Shown piece by piece: positions 18,448 through 27,698 of a stretch of 64,000 nucleotides of DNA (within the stretch, counting starts at the first letter, position 1; each line of letters opens with the position of its first letter). This DNA comes from Treponema berlinense (lineage in GTDB: Bacteria > Spirochaetota > Spirochaetia > Treponematales > Treponemataceae): the NCBI RefSeq assembly GCF_900167025.1, contig NZ_FUXC01000001.1, positions 310,001 to 374,000 on the forward strand, in the 5' to 3' direction. The notes beneath the pieces were generated by a model that did not search any database, was not told the DNA's origin, and saw only the letters and a program-made list of their open reading frames with translations. The position numbers and the translations under genes are program-made.

Positions 18448-19761
18448 ATGGCGATAGAATTATATATTTTTGACTGCGATGGCGTAATTATAAATTCTGC
18501 GGAAGATATTGCTTCTGCGGTGAATGTTTCCTTAAAAAAGTTTGGTTATTGGCAGATTCCTCTTTATAAGGTCGTTGAATTTGTTGGCGACGGAACGGAA
18601 AAACTTTTGCTCCGGGCGCTTGATTTTTCGACAAAAGGAAAATTCAACGCGGAGTCTTCCTATGGAAAAGAAAGTTTTTCAAAAATTCTTGCTTTTTATC
18701 TTGAATATTATTACAGCCATGCGGTTGAAAAAACATGTCTTTATGCCGGAATAAAAGAACTTCTTAGGATTCTAAAGGAAAAGGGCAAAAAAGTCTGTTT
18801 GCTTACAAATAAGCCTGAAAAAATCGCGGAAGTTATCTTAAAAAAACTTGAAGTTTTTGAATATTTTGACCTTATAACAGGACCTGATACTCTGGACGAA
18901 AACGGAAGGCAAATTCCTAAAAAGCCAGAGCCTGACGGGCTTTTGTATACTCTTCGCAAAATCAATTCAAGGTTTGGAACTTGCTTTACAGAAAAAAATG
19001 CGGTCATGTTCGGCGACAGTGCGCAGGACATTCTGGCTGGAAAGGCTTTTGGCTGTAAAACTATTGCCTGCCGTGGCGGACTTGGAAATAAAGAGCTTTT
19101 GCTTGCAGAAAATCCAGACTTTTGCTTTTCGGTTGCAAGCGAAGTTGAAAAATTTATTGATGTGCTGTCAAAAGACGACGGCGTTTCCGAAATGGAAAAA
19201 TATGCAATGAAAAACGAGGTGCCGGTTCTTCAGAATGCTGGAAGCGATTTTATTGCGGACTACATTAAAAATCACGAAATAAAAAATATTCTCGAAATTG
19301 GAACGGCAATCGGAACTTCTTCAATTCGTTTTGCAAAAATTCGGGATAATATTCACGTTACGACGATAGAAATCGACGAAAAAAGATACGCTCAGGCCGT
19401 AAAAAATGTCGAGGCCGAAGGCTTAAAACAAAGAATCACTTTGATTTTTGGAGATGCCCTTACTGCCCAGATTCAGGGAAAATTCGACTTGATTTTTATT
19501 GATGCCGCAAAAGCGCAGTACATAAATTTTTTTAACAGATATTCACCGCTTTTGTCAGAAAATGGCGTAATTATAAGCGACAATCTTTCTTTCCACGGAA
19601 TGGTTGAAGACTTGAGCCTGACGCATAACTACAGCACTATAAAACTCGTAAAAAAAATCCGGAAATACATTGATTTCTTAAAAAATAACGAGGAATTTGA
19701 AACAGAATTTTTTAAACTTGGCGATGGAATCGGAGTAAGCAGAAGAAAAAATTCGCGCTAA
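18448..19761 (+). CDS. Fusion: HAD phosphatase (Gph-like) + O-methyltransferase
   Basis: The 437 residues make two enzymes in one chain. Residues 1 to about 240 are a HAD hydrolase like phosphoglycolate phosphatase: nucleophile motif FDCDGV (Asp9, Asp11), motif II LLTNKP, a lysine in the KKPEPDG segment and motif III MFGDSAQDILAG. Residues from about 245 form a class I SAM methyltransferase of the caffeoyl-CoA/TrmR-like O-methyltransferase family, with LEIGTAIGTSS near 281-291 and FIDAAKAQY as the post-motif. Both halves look catalytically complete. The fusion is continuous in one frame with no sign of an internal start. Substrates are unknown. Confidence 0.8.
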   Translation: MAIELYIFDCDGVIINSAEDIASAVNVSLKKFGYWQIPLYKVVEFVGDGTEKLLLRALDFSTKGKFNAESSYGKESFSKILAFYLEYYYSHAVEKTCLYAGIKELLRILKEKGKKVCLLTNKPEKIAEVILKKLEVFEYFDLITGPDTLDENGRQIPKKPEPDGLLYTLRKINSRFGTCFTEKNAVMFGDSAQDILAGKAFGCKTIACRGGLGNKELLLAENPDFCFSVASEVEKFIDVLSKDDGVSEMEKYAMKNEVPVLQNAGSDFIADYIKNHEIKNILEIGTAIGTSSIRFAKIRDNIHVTTIEIDEKRYAQAVKNVEAEGLKQRITLIFGDALTAQIQGKFDLIFIDAAKAQYINFFNRYSPLLSENGVIISDNLSFHGMVEDLSLTHNYSTIKLVKKIRKYIDFLKNNEEFETEFFKLGDGIGVSRRKNSR

Positions 19762-19823
19762 TCCAGAAAAATTTGTAAAACATCTTTTTTCGTCTTCCTG
19801 TTTCCAAATTTTCATTTTTTTGC

Positions 19824-19829
19824 TAAAAT
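19824..19829 (+). promoter_or_regulatory. Extended -10 box upstream of the FemAB-like gene
   Basis: TGCTAAAAT is an extended -10 element whose hexamer ends 12 nt before the ATG at 19842. CAGG (19833-19836) may serve as a ribosome site in a very short leader. Confidence 0.4.
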
Positions 19830-19841
19830 GAACAGGTTATT

Positions 19842-20921
19842 ATGTCTATTCGTTTTCAACAGTCCGATTTCTGGTGCGATTTTAAAAGTGCGCATGGCTG
19901 GAAATCTGTAAAAATTGATAAAATCAACGTTCTTTTTAGAATTTTTAAAAAAGGTCCGCTTAAATTTTCTATATGCTATGTTCCTATGGCTCCAGAATTT
20001 AAGATGAAAAACTGTGTTCCTGGATTTGAAGTTCAGGCAGAAAGTGAAGTTGGCTATGTAAAGTCGCTTGGAGTTCTTTCTGAAAAAATAAGAGATAATC
20101 TTTCCGAAAAACCTCTTTTTATAAGGTTTGATGTTCCTCTTGATATGCCTTCGGTTGAAATTAGGGATGAGTATCTTTTAAGGCTTGATGAACTTTCAAA
20201 AATTGCCGGCGTAAACTTAAAAAAAAGCAAGACTGATATTCAGCCTCCTGACAGCACTTTTTTGGATTTGTCTCTTTCTGAAGATGAACTTTTAAAAAAT
20301 ATGAAAAGCAAATGGCGTTACAACATACGCTACGCTTCAAAACACGAAGTTGAAGTTCGCGCGGTTGATGCGGATTCTGCGTATTTTGAGAAGGATTTAA
20401 ATTCATTCTATTCGCTTTACAAAGAGACTGCTTCTCGTGACGGAATTGGACTCCATCCTCTTTCTTACTATCGGGATTTGCTTGAACGTGGTGCAAAATC
20501 TTCAAAATCCGGCTCAGAAAATAGAACGAAAATCACCCTTTATATAGCAAGCCATGAAGGTGAAGATTTGGCCGCAATAATAACTCTTTTTCAAGATAAC
20601 GAGGCGGTTTATCTTTATGGATGCTCGTCAAACAATAAACGCAATTTAATGCCGAATTACCTTGTACAGTGGACTGCAATTTGTGATGCAAAAAATTACG
20701 GCTCAAAAATATATGATTTTTACGGAATTCCTCCGACGGGAAGCGAAAATCATCCTATGCACGGACTTTATCTATTTAAGACGGGGTTTGGCGGACGAGA
20801 AGTCCACAGGCCTGGAAGCGTAGACATTCCGCTGTCAAAAATTTATGGGCTTTACTGTCTGGCGGAAAATTTGCGTGCATTTTATCACAAAAAAATTATG
20901 AAAAAAATCAGGGGAAGATAA
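19842..20921 (+). CDS. FemAB-family peptidoglycan bridge / GNAT acyltransferase
   Basis: About 359 residues with the FemAB fold of two GNAT-like domains. The strongest part is the C-terminal half (MKSKWRYNIRYASKH, then YLVQWTAICDAKNYGSKIYDFYGIPP and LYLFKTGFGG), typical of aminoacyl-tRNA-dependent ligases that add amino acids to the lipid II stem peptide. It is probably cytoplasmic and membrane-peripheral. It shares one base (TAATG) with the downstream ribonuclease Z, so the two are translationally coupled. Which amino acid is transferred is unknown; other FemAB-like acyltransferases are possible. Confidence 0.75.
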   Translation: MSIRFQQSDFWCDFKSAHGWKSVKIDKINVLFRIFKKGPLKFSICYVPMAPEFKMKNCVPGFEVQAESEVGYVKSLGVLSEKIRDNLSEKPLFIRFDVPLDMPSVEIRDEYLLRLDELSKIAGVNLKKSKTDIQPPDSTFLDLSLSEDELLKNMKSKWRYNIRYASKHEVEVRAVDADSAYFEKDLNSFYSLYKETASRDGIGLHPLSYYRDLLERGAKSSKSGSENRTKITLYIASHEGEDLAAIITLFQDNEAVYLYGCSSNNKRNLMPNYLVQWTAICDAKNYGSKIYDFYGIPPTGSENHPMHGLYLFKTGFGGREVHRPGSVDIPLSKIYGLYCLAENLRAFYHKKIMKKIRGR

Positions 20922-21847
20922 TGAATCTTGAAGCTTTTGTCTTAGGTTGTGGCGGAATGATGCCTCTTCCTTACCGCCATTTAACTTCTGTTCTTTTGCG
21001 CCGCGACGGTGATTTATTTTTGTTCGACTGCGGAGAAGGAACTCAAGTTTCTTTAAAAAGACTGAACTTAAAATGGAAAAAAATCGATGCGATTTTTATT
21101 TCGCACACCCATGCCGATCACGTTACCGGTCTCCCAGGAATTTTAATGCTGAATTCTCAGGTTGACAGGACAGAACCTCTTTATATTTATGGACCGCCGA
21201 AAATTGCAGAATATGTCGAAACAAGCCGCAAAGTTTTGGATATGTACATAAATTATCCGATTATCGTAAAAGAAATTACAGCTCCATGCGTTGTGCACGA
21301 AGGAAAAGATTTTTATATCCGTTGTTTTCCTTTGCAGCACACAAAAACATGCGTGGGCTATACTCTGGAAGAACTTGACCGTCCAGGCGAATTTAATGTT
21401 GAAAAAGCCTGTGAACTCGGAGTTCCTGTAGGTCCTCTTTTTGGGCGTTTGCAGCGCGGAGAAGAAATTACGCTTTCTGACGGAAAAATTGTAAGGCCAG
21501 AAGATGTGATGGGAAGCAAACGTCATGGAAGAAAATTCAGCTTTGTGACAGATACGCTTTATCTTCCGTCGATTGCAAAAGAAGTCCAGGGAAGCGACCT
21601 TTTAATCTGCGAAGGAATGTTTGCCGATGATTGTGCCGATCAGGCAAAAGAAAAAAAGCACATGACATCACGGCAGGCCGCAACTATTGCACGCGATTCT
21701 TCGTCAAAAAGAATGGCAATGATTCATTACAGTCCGCGTTATAGCGACAAGGAGCTTCCGGTTTTGCTTGAACAGGCGCAGGAAGTCTATCCGAATGCAG
21801 AACTTACTCGCGACAGAATGCATTTTGATCTTCCTTATGAAGAATAA
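20921..21847 (+). CDS. rnz: Ribonuclease Z
   Basis: Metallo-beta-lactamase-fold endonuclease that trims tRNA 3' ends. The zinc motif SHTHADH is at residues 61-67, with an early DCGEGTQ and the C-terminal MIHYSPRYSD; 308 residues matches bacterial RNase Z. The ATG overlaps the stop of the FemAB-like gene. Confidence 0.95.
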   Translation: MNLEAFVLGCGGMMPLPYRHLTSVLLRRDGDLFLFDCGEGTQVSLKRLNLKWKKIDAIFISHTHADHVTGLPGILMLNSQVDRTEPLYIYGPPKIAEYVETSRKVLDMYINYPIIVKEITAPCVVHEGKDFYIRCFPLQHTKTCVGYTLEELDRPGEFNVEKACELGVPVGPLFGRLQRGEEITLSDGKIVRPEDVMGSKRHGRKFSFVTDTLYLPSIAKEVQGSDLLICEGMFADDCADQAKEKKHMTSRQAATIARDSSSKRMAMIHYSPRYSDKELPVLLEQAQEVYPNAELTRDRMHFDLPYEE

Positions 21848-21904
21848 AATTTTGTAAAAAAAATGTAACTGACTGTAAATTTTTTTTGTTTATTTTTTGA
21901 GTGT

Positions 21905-21910
21905 TATTAT
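21905..21910 (+). promoter_or_regulatory. Extended -10 box just before the ABC ATPase gene
   Basis: TGTTATTAT is an extended -10 whose hexamer ends 5 nt before the ATG at 21916. There is no Shine-Dalgarno, so this is a candidate leaderless start. No good -35 box is visible. Confidence 0.35.
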
Positions 21911-21915
21911 TTATT

Positions 21916-22659
21916 ATGGTTGAATTAAAAAATTTTACAAAAAAATATAATGGTTTTCTTGCCGCGGATAATATTTCGTGCAGTTTTGAAAAAAATCTTA
22001 TTACAGGAATTTTAGGTCCGAACGGCGCTGGTAAAACAACGATTTTAAAGGCGATTTCTGGAAGGCATTTTCCGACAAATGGACATATTTTTATAGATTC
22101 GCAAAAATATGGAAAAATCGAATCCTGCGAGGAGCCTGCAAAGGTCAGAAATATTACAGGTTTTGTGGAAGAACTTCCTCAGTTGCCTGAGGATTACACT
22201 GTAAAGGAATATCTTTGTGAAGTCTGCGACCTTCATTCAGCCGATAAAAAAAATGTTTTAGAAGCCGAAAAACTTTTTTCTCTTGAAGAGGTTTTTCTAA
22301 AAAAAATCAAGGAACTTTCAAAAGGTTTTCGCGAAAGGGTAAACTTTGCGCAGGCCTTTGTCTATAATCCTGAGATTTTGATTTTGGATGAGCCTGCTTC
22401 CGGTTTGGATCCCGCCCAAATAGTGAATATGCGAAAGACCGTAAAAAAATTGGCGGAAAATCATACTATAATTCTTTCGACTCATCTTATGCAGGAAGCA
22501 GAAAGCCTTTGCGACAAAATTATAATCCTAAACCACGGAAAAGTTTTGATTGCCGGAACAATTGATTCTATTACGGGCGAAACAAAAACAAAAAATCTCG
22601 AGGAAGCTTTTTTCTATCTTGTAAAAAAATCTGACGGAGAAGAAAATTATTCTTTTTAA
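21916..22659 (+). CDS. ABC transporter ATP-binding protein (GldA-like)
   Basis: ATPase of about 247 residues. Walker A GPNGAGKTT is at 34-42, the signature LSKGFRERV near 134, Walker B ILILDEPASGLDP near 154, and the H-loop STHL follows. I start it at the ATG at 21916; an upstream GTG at 21901 overlaps the -10 box. It is the first gene of a three-gene set with a membrane permease fused to a GldG-like part and a DUF4340-like protein. This resembles the GldA-GldF-GldG systems that are widespread outside gliding bacteria. The substrate is unknown. Confidence 0.88.
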   Translation: MVELKNFTKKYNGFLAADNISCSFEKNLITGILGPNGAGKTTILKAISGRHFPTNGHIFIDSQKYGKIESCEEPAKVRNITGFVEELPQLPEDYTVKEYLCEVCDLHSADKKNVLEAEKLFSLEEVFLKKIKELSKGFRERVNFAQAFVYNPEILILDEPASGLDPAQIVNMRKTVKKLAENHTIILSTHLMQEAESLCDKIIILNHGKVLIAGTIDSITGETKTKNLEEAFFYLVKKSDGEENYSF

Positions 22660-22665
22660 ATAAAA

Positions 22666-24894
22666 ATGATAAATAAATCACTTTACAAACATTCATTGTA
22701 CTCTTTTTTTATAAATCCGCTTTTTTATGTAAGTTCTGTTTTGACGGTTTTGTACACGTCTTTTATGTTTTATTTTGTAAACCGTTTTTTTTTGGTCTCA
22801 AATTCAAATATTTCGATTTCCGCGTTTTTTAATTCAATTTCATCTGTCTTTATTTTAATTGTTCCGCTTTTGTGCTTTAGAATAAAAAGATTTATCGAGG
22901 ATGATTCACTTCCTGTCGGTGGTTTTTGCCGTTTTTTTACGCTTGCGGTTTCCGTTTTTTCTGTTTGCCTGATTCCTCTTTTGCTTTTGGTTTTTATTCC
23001 TGTAAGTGTTAATTTTTTTGGACGAATTGATGCCGGCCAGATTTTTACCGGTTATCTTGCGCTTGTGTTTTACACTTTTATGGCAATTTGTTTTGTCCTT
23101 TTTTTATTTTCCGCAATAAAGATTTCACAGAATATTTTAAGCCTTTTATTGAGCATAACAGTTCTGTTTTGTTTTAATTTTGTTCATTTGATTCCTTTAT
23201 ACTTGAAGACTGGCGACGGACTTTCTGTTTTTTTGCAGAAAATGAGTTTTGCCTGGCATTTTGATTCGGCTTCAAAAGGAATTTTAGATTCGCGCGACCT
23301 TGCATTTTACTTTTTTGCTTCTGTCTTGTTTTTGTTTCTTGCGGTTTTTTGCGAGAATAAACGCACCGAAAGAAAAATCAGCCGGGTTACGGCAAGCCTG
23401 TTTTTTTGTTCTTTGATTTTTTTTGGAATTTCATTTGAAAGAATATATTTCCGCCTTGATTTTACAAAAAGCAGGCAGTTTTCAGTTTCGCAGACAAGCA
23501 GAAAACTTTGCAGCCAATTGCAAAATCCTTTGAGAATTACATATTATCAGTCGAAAGAATTAAAAAATTTTTATCCTCAATCGCAGGAAGTGGCCGAATA
23601 TTTGAACGCTTTTGCTTCGTCTTCAAAAAATGTATTTTTTTCAATAAAAAAGGCAGAACCTGAAAAGCTTGAGAGGCTTGGAATTCAGGGACGGCAGATG
23701 AAAAGCGAAAATTCTACAAAAGTTGAATACACGACTGTTTATTCGGCAATAGTTTTGCAGTATCTGGACAGTTCTTCAATAATTCCTTTTTCAATTTCTA
23801 CTAAAACCCTTGAATACGATTTGGCTCAAAGAGTTCAGTTGCTCGTAAGTGGAAAAGAGCGCAAGGTTTTTATTATTACTGGAAACGGCTTCTCCGAAGA
23901 AGATTATTCTTATGTTCAGCCTTGGCTGAATGCAAGAGGATTTTTGACGCAGACTATAAAAACAGACGAAATTTCAGAAACCCTTCAAAAAATTCAGGTT
24001 CAAGACATTAAAAATACTCAAATTCTTGTTTTGGGTTCGGATAAATTGAATGAGGAACAGTCGCAGTCCATAAAAACCGCTGTGGAAAACGGAGTTCCTG
24101 CTTTGATAATGACTTCGCCTTACAGCGTAGATATAAAAGATGAATGGAAGGTTTCTAAAAAGCAAAACCCTCTCTTAAAAGTTTTGAACGGCTGGGGATT
24201 TGCTTTTGATTTTTCTTTGGCAGAGGATATTTCAAACTTTCCTCTTACAATGACTTCTACAGAAGGTTCCGACACTGTTTACAAGACTATGAATTATCCT
24301 CTGTGGATAAGTGTTTTGCCGCAAAAAGAAGCTTTTGAGGGCGCGACAATAACCTGGGCAAGTCCAATCATCTGTTATGGAAAAACGGAGCCTCTTCTTG
24401 TTTCAAGCCCGCTTGCCTGGAAGCAAAAACCGTCAGAAAATTCATCTTCTCTTTTTATTTTGGATCCTTTTGTCGTGCCAAAGTCCGCGGCGGCTCAAGG
24501 CGAAAAAAGCGAAAGTTTGACTCTTGCGGCAATTTTGCAGGATAAGGGGAAAAATCTTAACGTTGCCCTGATTTCTGACCAGTTCTTTTTAAATTCTTTA
24601 ATGACCGGTTTTATAAGCAATTCTGAGCAGGGAGATTTTAGAAATTACGATTACGCTGCAAGTATTCTGTTAAAACTCCGTGGAGAAGAGAAACTTGGAC
24701 TTTTGATACAAAAAAACGTTTCAAATAATTCTCTTTATAAAATTTCTGACGAAAATGCTTTTATAAAACAGCAAAATCTTGTCCTTATTGTTTGTTTTGC
24801 TGTCCTTCCGTCAGCAATCCTCATTTTTGCCCTTTGCTTTTTTATTTTCCGCAAAAAAATAAATTCCATCTATGGAGAAAAAAATGAAAAATAG
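22666..24894 (+). CDS. ABC permease fused to a GldG-like extracytoplasmic domain
   Basis: 742 residues. The N-terminal 245 or so hold six to seven hydrophobic segments, as in ABC-2/GldF permeases. The next part, from about residue 265 (RLDFTKSRQFSVSQTSRK), is a large extracytoplasmic GldG-type domain of the ABC-type uncharacterised transport system family, and a final membrane helix lies near 705-730. The fusion unites what are GldF and GldG in Bacteroidota. It follows the ATPase by 6 bp and overlaps the next gene by 11 bp, so all three should form one complex. Confidence 0.75.
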   Translation: MINKSLYKHSLYSFFINPLFYVSSVLTVLYTSFMFYFVNRFFLVSNSNISISAFFNSISSVFILIVPLLCFRIKRFIEDDSLPVGGFCRFFTLAVSVFSVCLIPLLLLVFIPVSVNFFGRIDAGQIFTGYLALVFYTFMAICFVLFLFSAIKISQNILSLLLSITVLFCFNFVHLIPLYLKTGDGLSVFLQKMSFAWHFDSASKGILDSRDLAFYFFASVLFLFLAVFCENKRTERKISRVTASLFFCSLIFFGISFERIYFRLDFTKSRQFSVSQTSRKLCSQLQNPLRITYYQSKELKNFYPQSQEVAEYLNAFASSSKNVFFSIKKAEPEKLERLGIQGRQMKSENSTKVEYTTVYSAIVLQYLDSSSIIPFSISTKTLEYDLAQRVQLLVSGKERKVFIITGNGFSEEDYSYVQPWLNARGFLTQTIKTDEISETLQKIQVQDIKNTQILVLGSDKLNEEQSQSIKTAVENGVPALIMTSPYSVDIKDEWKVSKKQNPLLKVLNGWGFAFDFSLAEDISNFPLTMTSTEGSDTVYKTMNYPLWISVLPQKEAFEGATITWASPIICYGKTEPLLVSSPLAWKQKPSENSSSLFILDPFVVPKSAAAQGEKSESLTLAAILQDKGKNLNVALISDQFFLNSLMTGFISNSEQGDFRNYDYAASILLKLRGEEKLGLLIQKNVSNNSLYKISDENAFIKQQNLVLIVCFAVLPSAILIFALCFFIFRKKINSIYGEKNEK

Positions 24895-25729
24895 AAAAAT
24901 AAATCTTTTTTTAAGTTTTACGACCGTTTTTTCGTTTTTTCTTTTTTGCTTTTCATTTTCTGCCGGAAAAAAGAATTCAGTAAATTCAATAAAATCCGCT
25001 CTTGTAAATCCATCTTACAGCGAAAATATAGAAAAAATCATAGTTCAATCGCCTCAGGAAATTCTTGTTTTAAAAAGTGAAGGAAAGTGGTGGAGCTGCG
25101 AAAACAGAGGAATAAAAACTTTTGCCGATAAAAAAACTGTTTCAAATTTTATAAAAAATCTTTCAAAAATTCGTAATATGTATAAAATTTCAGACAGCTT
25201 AGATGGAAGAATAGGACTCGGTTTAACCGAAGGTAGTGCACAAATTGTTACGGTTGTCGGCTCGAATGGGAAAATTCTTTCAAAACTGTACTTTGGAGCT
25301 TCGGATTCGCTTTCATCGAGAATAACAGTTGCGGCGGAAAAAGGAAAAATTTGCTACGAAACGGAAGATGATTTTTCAGCCTACTTGAAAACCGATGTAA
25401 ATTTTTGGTCGATTCCTGAAATCTTTTTTGCAATAAAAAATCCGTCAAACCTGAAACTTTCTTCAGCGGATTTGCATACACTTTTAAGCCTGCGCCATGG
25501 AAAAATTTACGGAGCGAATGCTTTTCCGGAAAATGCGGTTTTTGAAAAATCTATAACCTTGTTTGGACAGTATGATTCTTTGCAGAGAGTTGATTTTTAT
25601 AAGCGCAAGGCTCAGGAAGGTTTTGAATATTTTTACAGCCAGACAGTTGAGCCGCAGGTTGTAAAAGACAATGCTGTTTTTGAAGTCAGCAGCTGGACTT
25701 ACGAGCGCCTGCAAAAAATATTAAAATAA
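24884..25729 (+). CDS. DUF4340-like exported protein of the Gld-type ABC system
   Basis: About 281 residues with an N-terminal signal anchor (LFLSFTTVFSFFLFCFSFSAG), then a soluble domain with IEKIIVQSPQEILVLKSEG and WWSCENR, the pattern of DUF4340 proteins found beside GldG-like transporters. The ATG at 24884 has GGAG 6 nt upstream, preferred to an in-frame start at 24872. It probably sits in the periplasm with the fused permease. The exact role is unknown. Confidence 0.65.
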   Translation: MKNRKINLFLSFTTVFSFFLFCFSFSAGKKNSVNSIKSALVNPSYSENIEKIIVQSPQEILVLKSEGKWWSCENRGIKTFADKKTVSNFIKNLSKIRNMYKISDSLDGRIGLGLTEGSAQIVTVVGSNGKILSKLYFGASDSLSSRITVAAEKGKICYETEDDFSAYLKTDVNFWSIPEIFFAIKNPSNLKLSSADLHTLLSLRHGKIYGANAFPENAVFEKSITLFGQYDSLQRVDFYKRKAQEGFEYFYSQTVEPQVVKDNAVFEVSSWTYERLQKILK

Positions 25730-25740
25730 TTCAATTTTGC

Positions 25741-25770
25741 TCAAAAATAGCACGTTTTTTCTATTTTTGA
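25741..25770. terminator. Hairpin between convergent genes
   Basis: A perfect 10-bp inverted repeat, TCAAAAATAG and CTATTTTTGA, with a 10-nt loop, overlaps the stop of the minus-strand CPBP gene. The stem is AT-rich and only weak T-runs follow, so terminator function is a modest inference. Confidence 0.4.
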
Positions 25771-26426
25771 ATTAAAAATTCTACAAAAATTACCAAAAAA
25801 TTGTAAAAAACGTGAACGCCGAACGGGCACCAAAGGCTTTTGGTTTTTAGAAAGATGAGCCTTAAGATTATGCCGCAAAAAAATGCGTTGAAAATTCCGA
25901 CCGCGCCCTGATAAAAATGCGAAAAAGCAAAAATTAAAACTGCAAAAATTTCCCATAAAAGCGGAAATTTTCCGTCTGAAAGTTCTGTTCCGATGTCTGG
26001 AATATAAAATCTGTATAAAAACTCTTCACAAAAAGCGGCAAAAACTGTTGCGAAAAACAAGCTTAGCCATAAAAAAAATGAATTCGGCACAGCAAGGCTT
26101 TTTTGGACTGAAAGCCCCTTGTTCATAAAAAATGAAATTGTCTGAAAAATGCAGGAACTTAGAACCAATGTTCCGAAACCGATTAAAATTACTGAATGTT
26201 TTACGAAAATGTTTATTTTTGAACTCTGAATGTATTTTTTTTGGTAAATGTCGCGATGAAAGAAAAAAAGCATGGCGCAGGTAAAAGTCATTGTCAGAGA
26301 AAAAATGGTCAGTTTTATTTCTTGCATGGAAATTTCGGCTTGAGGCTGAGGCCTGGCTTTTAATGGCGGAAGAAGAAAAATCAAAAAAACAAAGATAAAT
26401 TCTATGGCGAAAAGCATTTTTTTCAT
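25761..26426 (-). CDS. CPBP-family intramembrane glutamic protease
   Basis: 221 residues with about six membrane segments. The Abi/CAAX-protease motifs are present: EEFLYR (Glu134, Glu135, Arg139), FSHFYQG and GVHVFYN, supplying the Glu/His catalytic set. Members cleave prenylated or other membrane proteins or serve in bacteriocin immunity; the substrate here is unknown. The ATG at 26426 has no Shine-Dalgarno and lies 9 nt after a TATAAT on its own strand. It is divergent from the PilZ gene, with a gap of 30 bp. Confidence 0.85.
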   Translation of the reverse strand: MKKMLFAIEFIFVFLIFLLPPLKARPQPQAEISMQEIKLTIFSLTMTFTCAMLFFFHRDIYQKKYIQSSKINIFVKHSVILIGFGTLVLSSCIFQTISFFMNKGLSVQKSLAVPNSFFLWLSLFFATVFAAFCEEFLYRFYIPDIGTELSDGKFPLLWEIFAVLIFAFSHFYQGAVGIFNAFFCGIILRLIFLKTKSLWCPFGVHVFYNFLVIFVEFLIQK

Positions 26427-26435
26427 TTAAAATAG

Positions 26436-26443
26436 ATTATAAT
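26436..26443. promoter_or_regulatory. Symmetric bidirectional -10 element
   Basis: The palindrome ATTATAAT gives TATAAT on both strands: 26438-26443 toward the PilZ gene and 26441-26436 toward the CPBP gene. It is the only -10-like sequence in the 30-bp divergent gap. No clear -35 was found on either side. Confidence 0.5.
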
Positions 26444-26456
26444 CGAAAAAGAGAGT

Positions 26457-27680
26457 GTGAAAGAAGTGGTTTTTACATCAATTATTACAGTAATTTTGAT
26501 CCTTGTTTTTTGCAGGCTTTTGGTTGTTTTTTCGGACAAAATAAAATTTTTTACAACTGGAAACGACTGTGGTTTTAAATTTGCAGAATGTATTGTTCTT
26601 TGGAAACTTGCAAAGATGACCGGACTTGAAGAACCTGCCGCTCTTTTTGTTTCTGTTCCGACTTTAAACCGCGCGATAAGTTCTCTTTTGACAGAAGCCA
26701 GGCGAAAAGGATACGAAAATTCTCCAAAAATTCAAAATCTTCTTACAAAACTTTACAAATTCCGTACAAAAATCGACATCGACCACGAAAATAAGTGCGG
26801 ACTTGAATCTACAAAATATCTTGATAAAGGCCAGCGTCTGAGGGTTGTTTTTCCAGGACATAAGGGTGTTTTTTCGTCAGAAATTTTAAATAACAGTCAC
26901 GAAATAATCGTAAAACTTCCTGTTCAGAATGGAATTGCCACGGTTTTTAGCGAAGAATGGATAAATCACGAAATAAGCGTTTATCTTTGGCGGAAAGGCG
27001 ATGCTTCCTACGTTTTTGACACAAAAGTTGTGAATGCCGGAGTTTTTAACGGTCAGACAGCTCTTTTTCTTTCCCAGACAAACGAACTTTTGCGCGCCCA
27101 GAAAAGAAGGTCGGTTCGCTGCGAATGTAACCTTAATGCTTCAATGTATTTTATAAAGCAGCCTGTTGTGGATTTTAACCTTGTCGAAACTGAACCTGGT
27201 TACAGGGTTGTGCTTGAAGATATTTCTGAAGACGGAGCTATGATCCGTGTCGGTGGAAAAGGAATTGCGAATGCGCAGATTAAGCTTCAGTTTATGATAA
27301 ATGACGTTTTAATCTTGATGTACGGAATTGTTCGTGCGGTCGAATATAACGGCGAAATAAATCAGTCAAGGCTGCATTTTGAATGTATTCATCTTGATAC
27401 AGGAATGAGGAATGCGGTTTTGAGTTTCGTTTACAATGTTTTGCCACAGGACAAAAAAGATATTTTCGATGCTCTTTCAGCAACCGAAGATGAGCAGTCA
27501 AAGGATGAGAGCCTCTCAGACGAAAGTGAACAGGAAGTTGCGGAACTTGAACCTGTTGAAAGTGAAACTAAATCTGAAACTGAAAACGAAACAGAAGATT
27601 CTGAATCTCAGATTTCAGACATTCGTTTTGATAAAAGTATGGAAAGTTTAGACAAACTTGCAGAAATTGATGTAAACTAA
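26457..27680 (+). CDS. PilZ-domain (c-di-GMP effector) protein
   Basis: 407 residues. One N-terminal membrane segment is followed by a helical part (residues about 35-110) and a PilZN/YcgR-N-like beta domain (about 115-205). A PilZ domain comes next, with the c-di-GMP motifs RRSVR (RxxxR) near 218 and DISEDG (DxSxxG) near 255. The C-terminal 60 residues are acidic and low complexity. It should be a membrane-anchored c-di-GMP sensor. The start is GTG at 26457; a second in-frame GTG at 26466 is possible. It shares a 30-bp divergent promoter gap with the CPBP gene. Confidence 0.8.
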   Translation: MKEVVFTSIITVILILVFCRLLVVFSDKIKFFTTGNDCGFKFAECIVLWKLAKMTGLEEPAALFVSVPTLNRAISSLLTEARRKGYENSPKIQNLLTKLYKFRTKIDIDHENKCGLESTKYLDKGQRLRVVFPGHKGVFSSEILNNSHEIIVKLPVQNGIATVFSEEWINHEISVYLWRKGDASYVFDTKVVNAGVFNGQTALFLSQTNELLRAQKRRSVRCECNLNASMYFIKQPVVDFNLVETEPGYRVVLEDISEDGAMIRVGGKGIANAQIKLQFMINDVLILMYGIVRAVEYNGEINQSRLHFECIHLDTGMRNAVLSFVYNVLPQDKKDIFDALSATEDEQSKDESLSDESEQEVAELEPVESETKSETENETEDSESQISDIRFDKSMESLDKLAEIDVN

Positions 27681-27698
27681 GCTTAGGAAGAATTTAAA

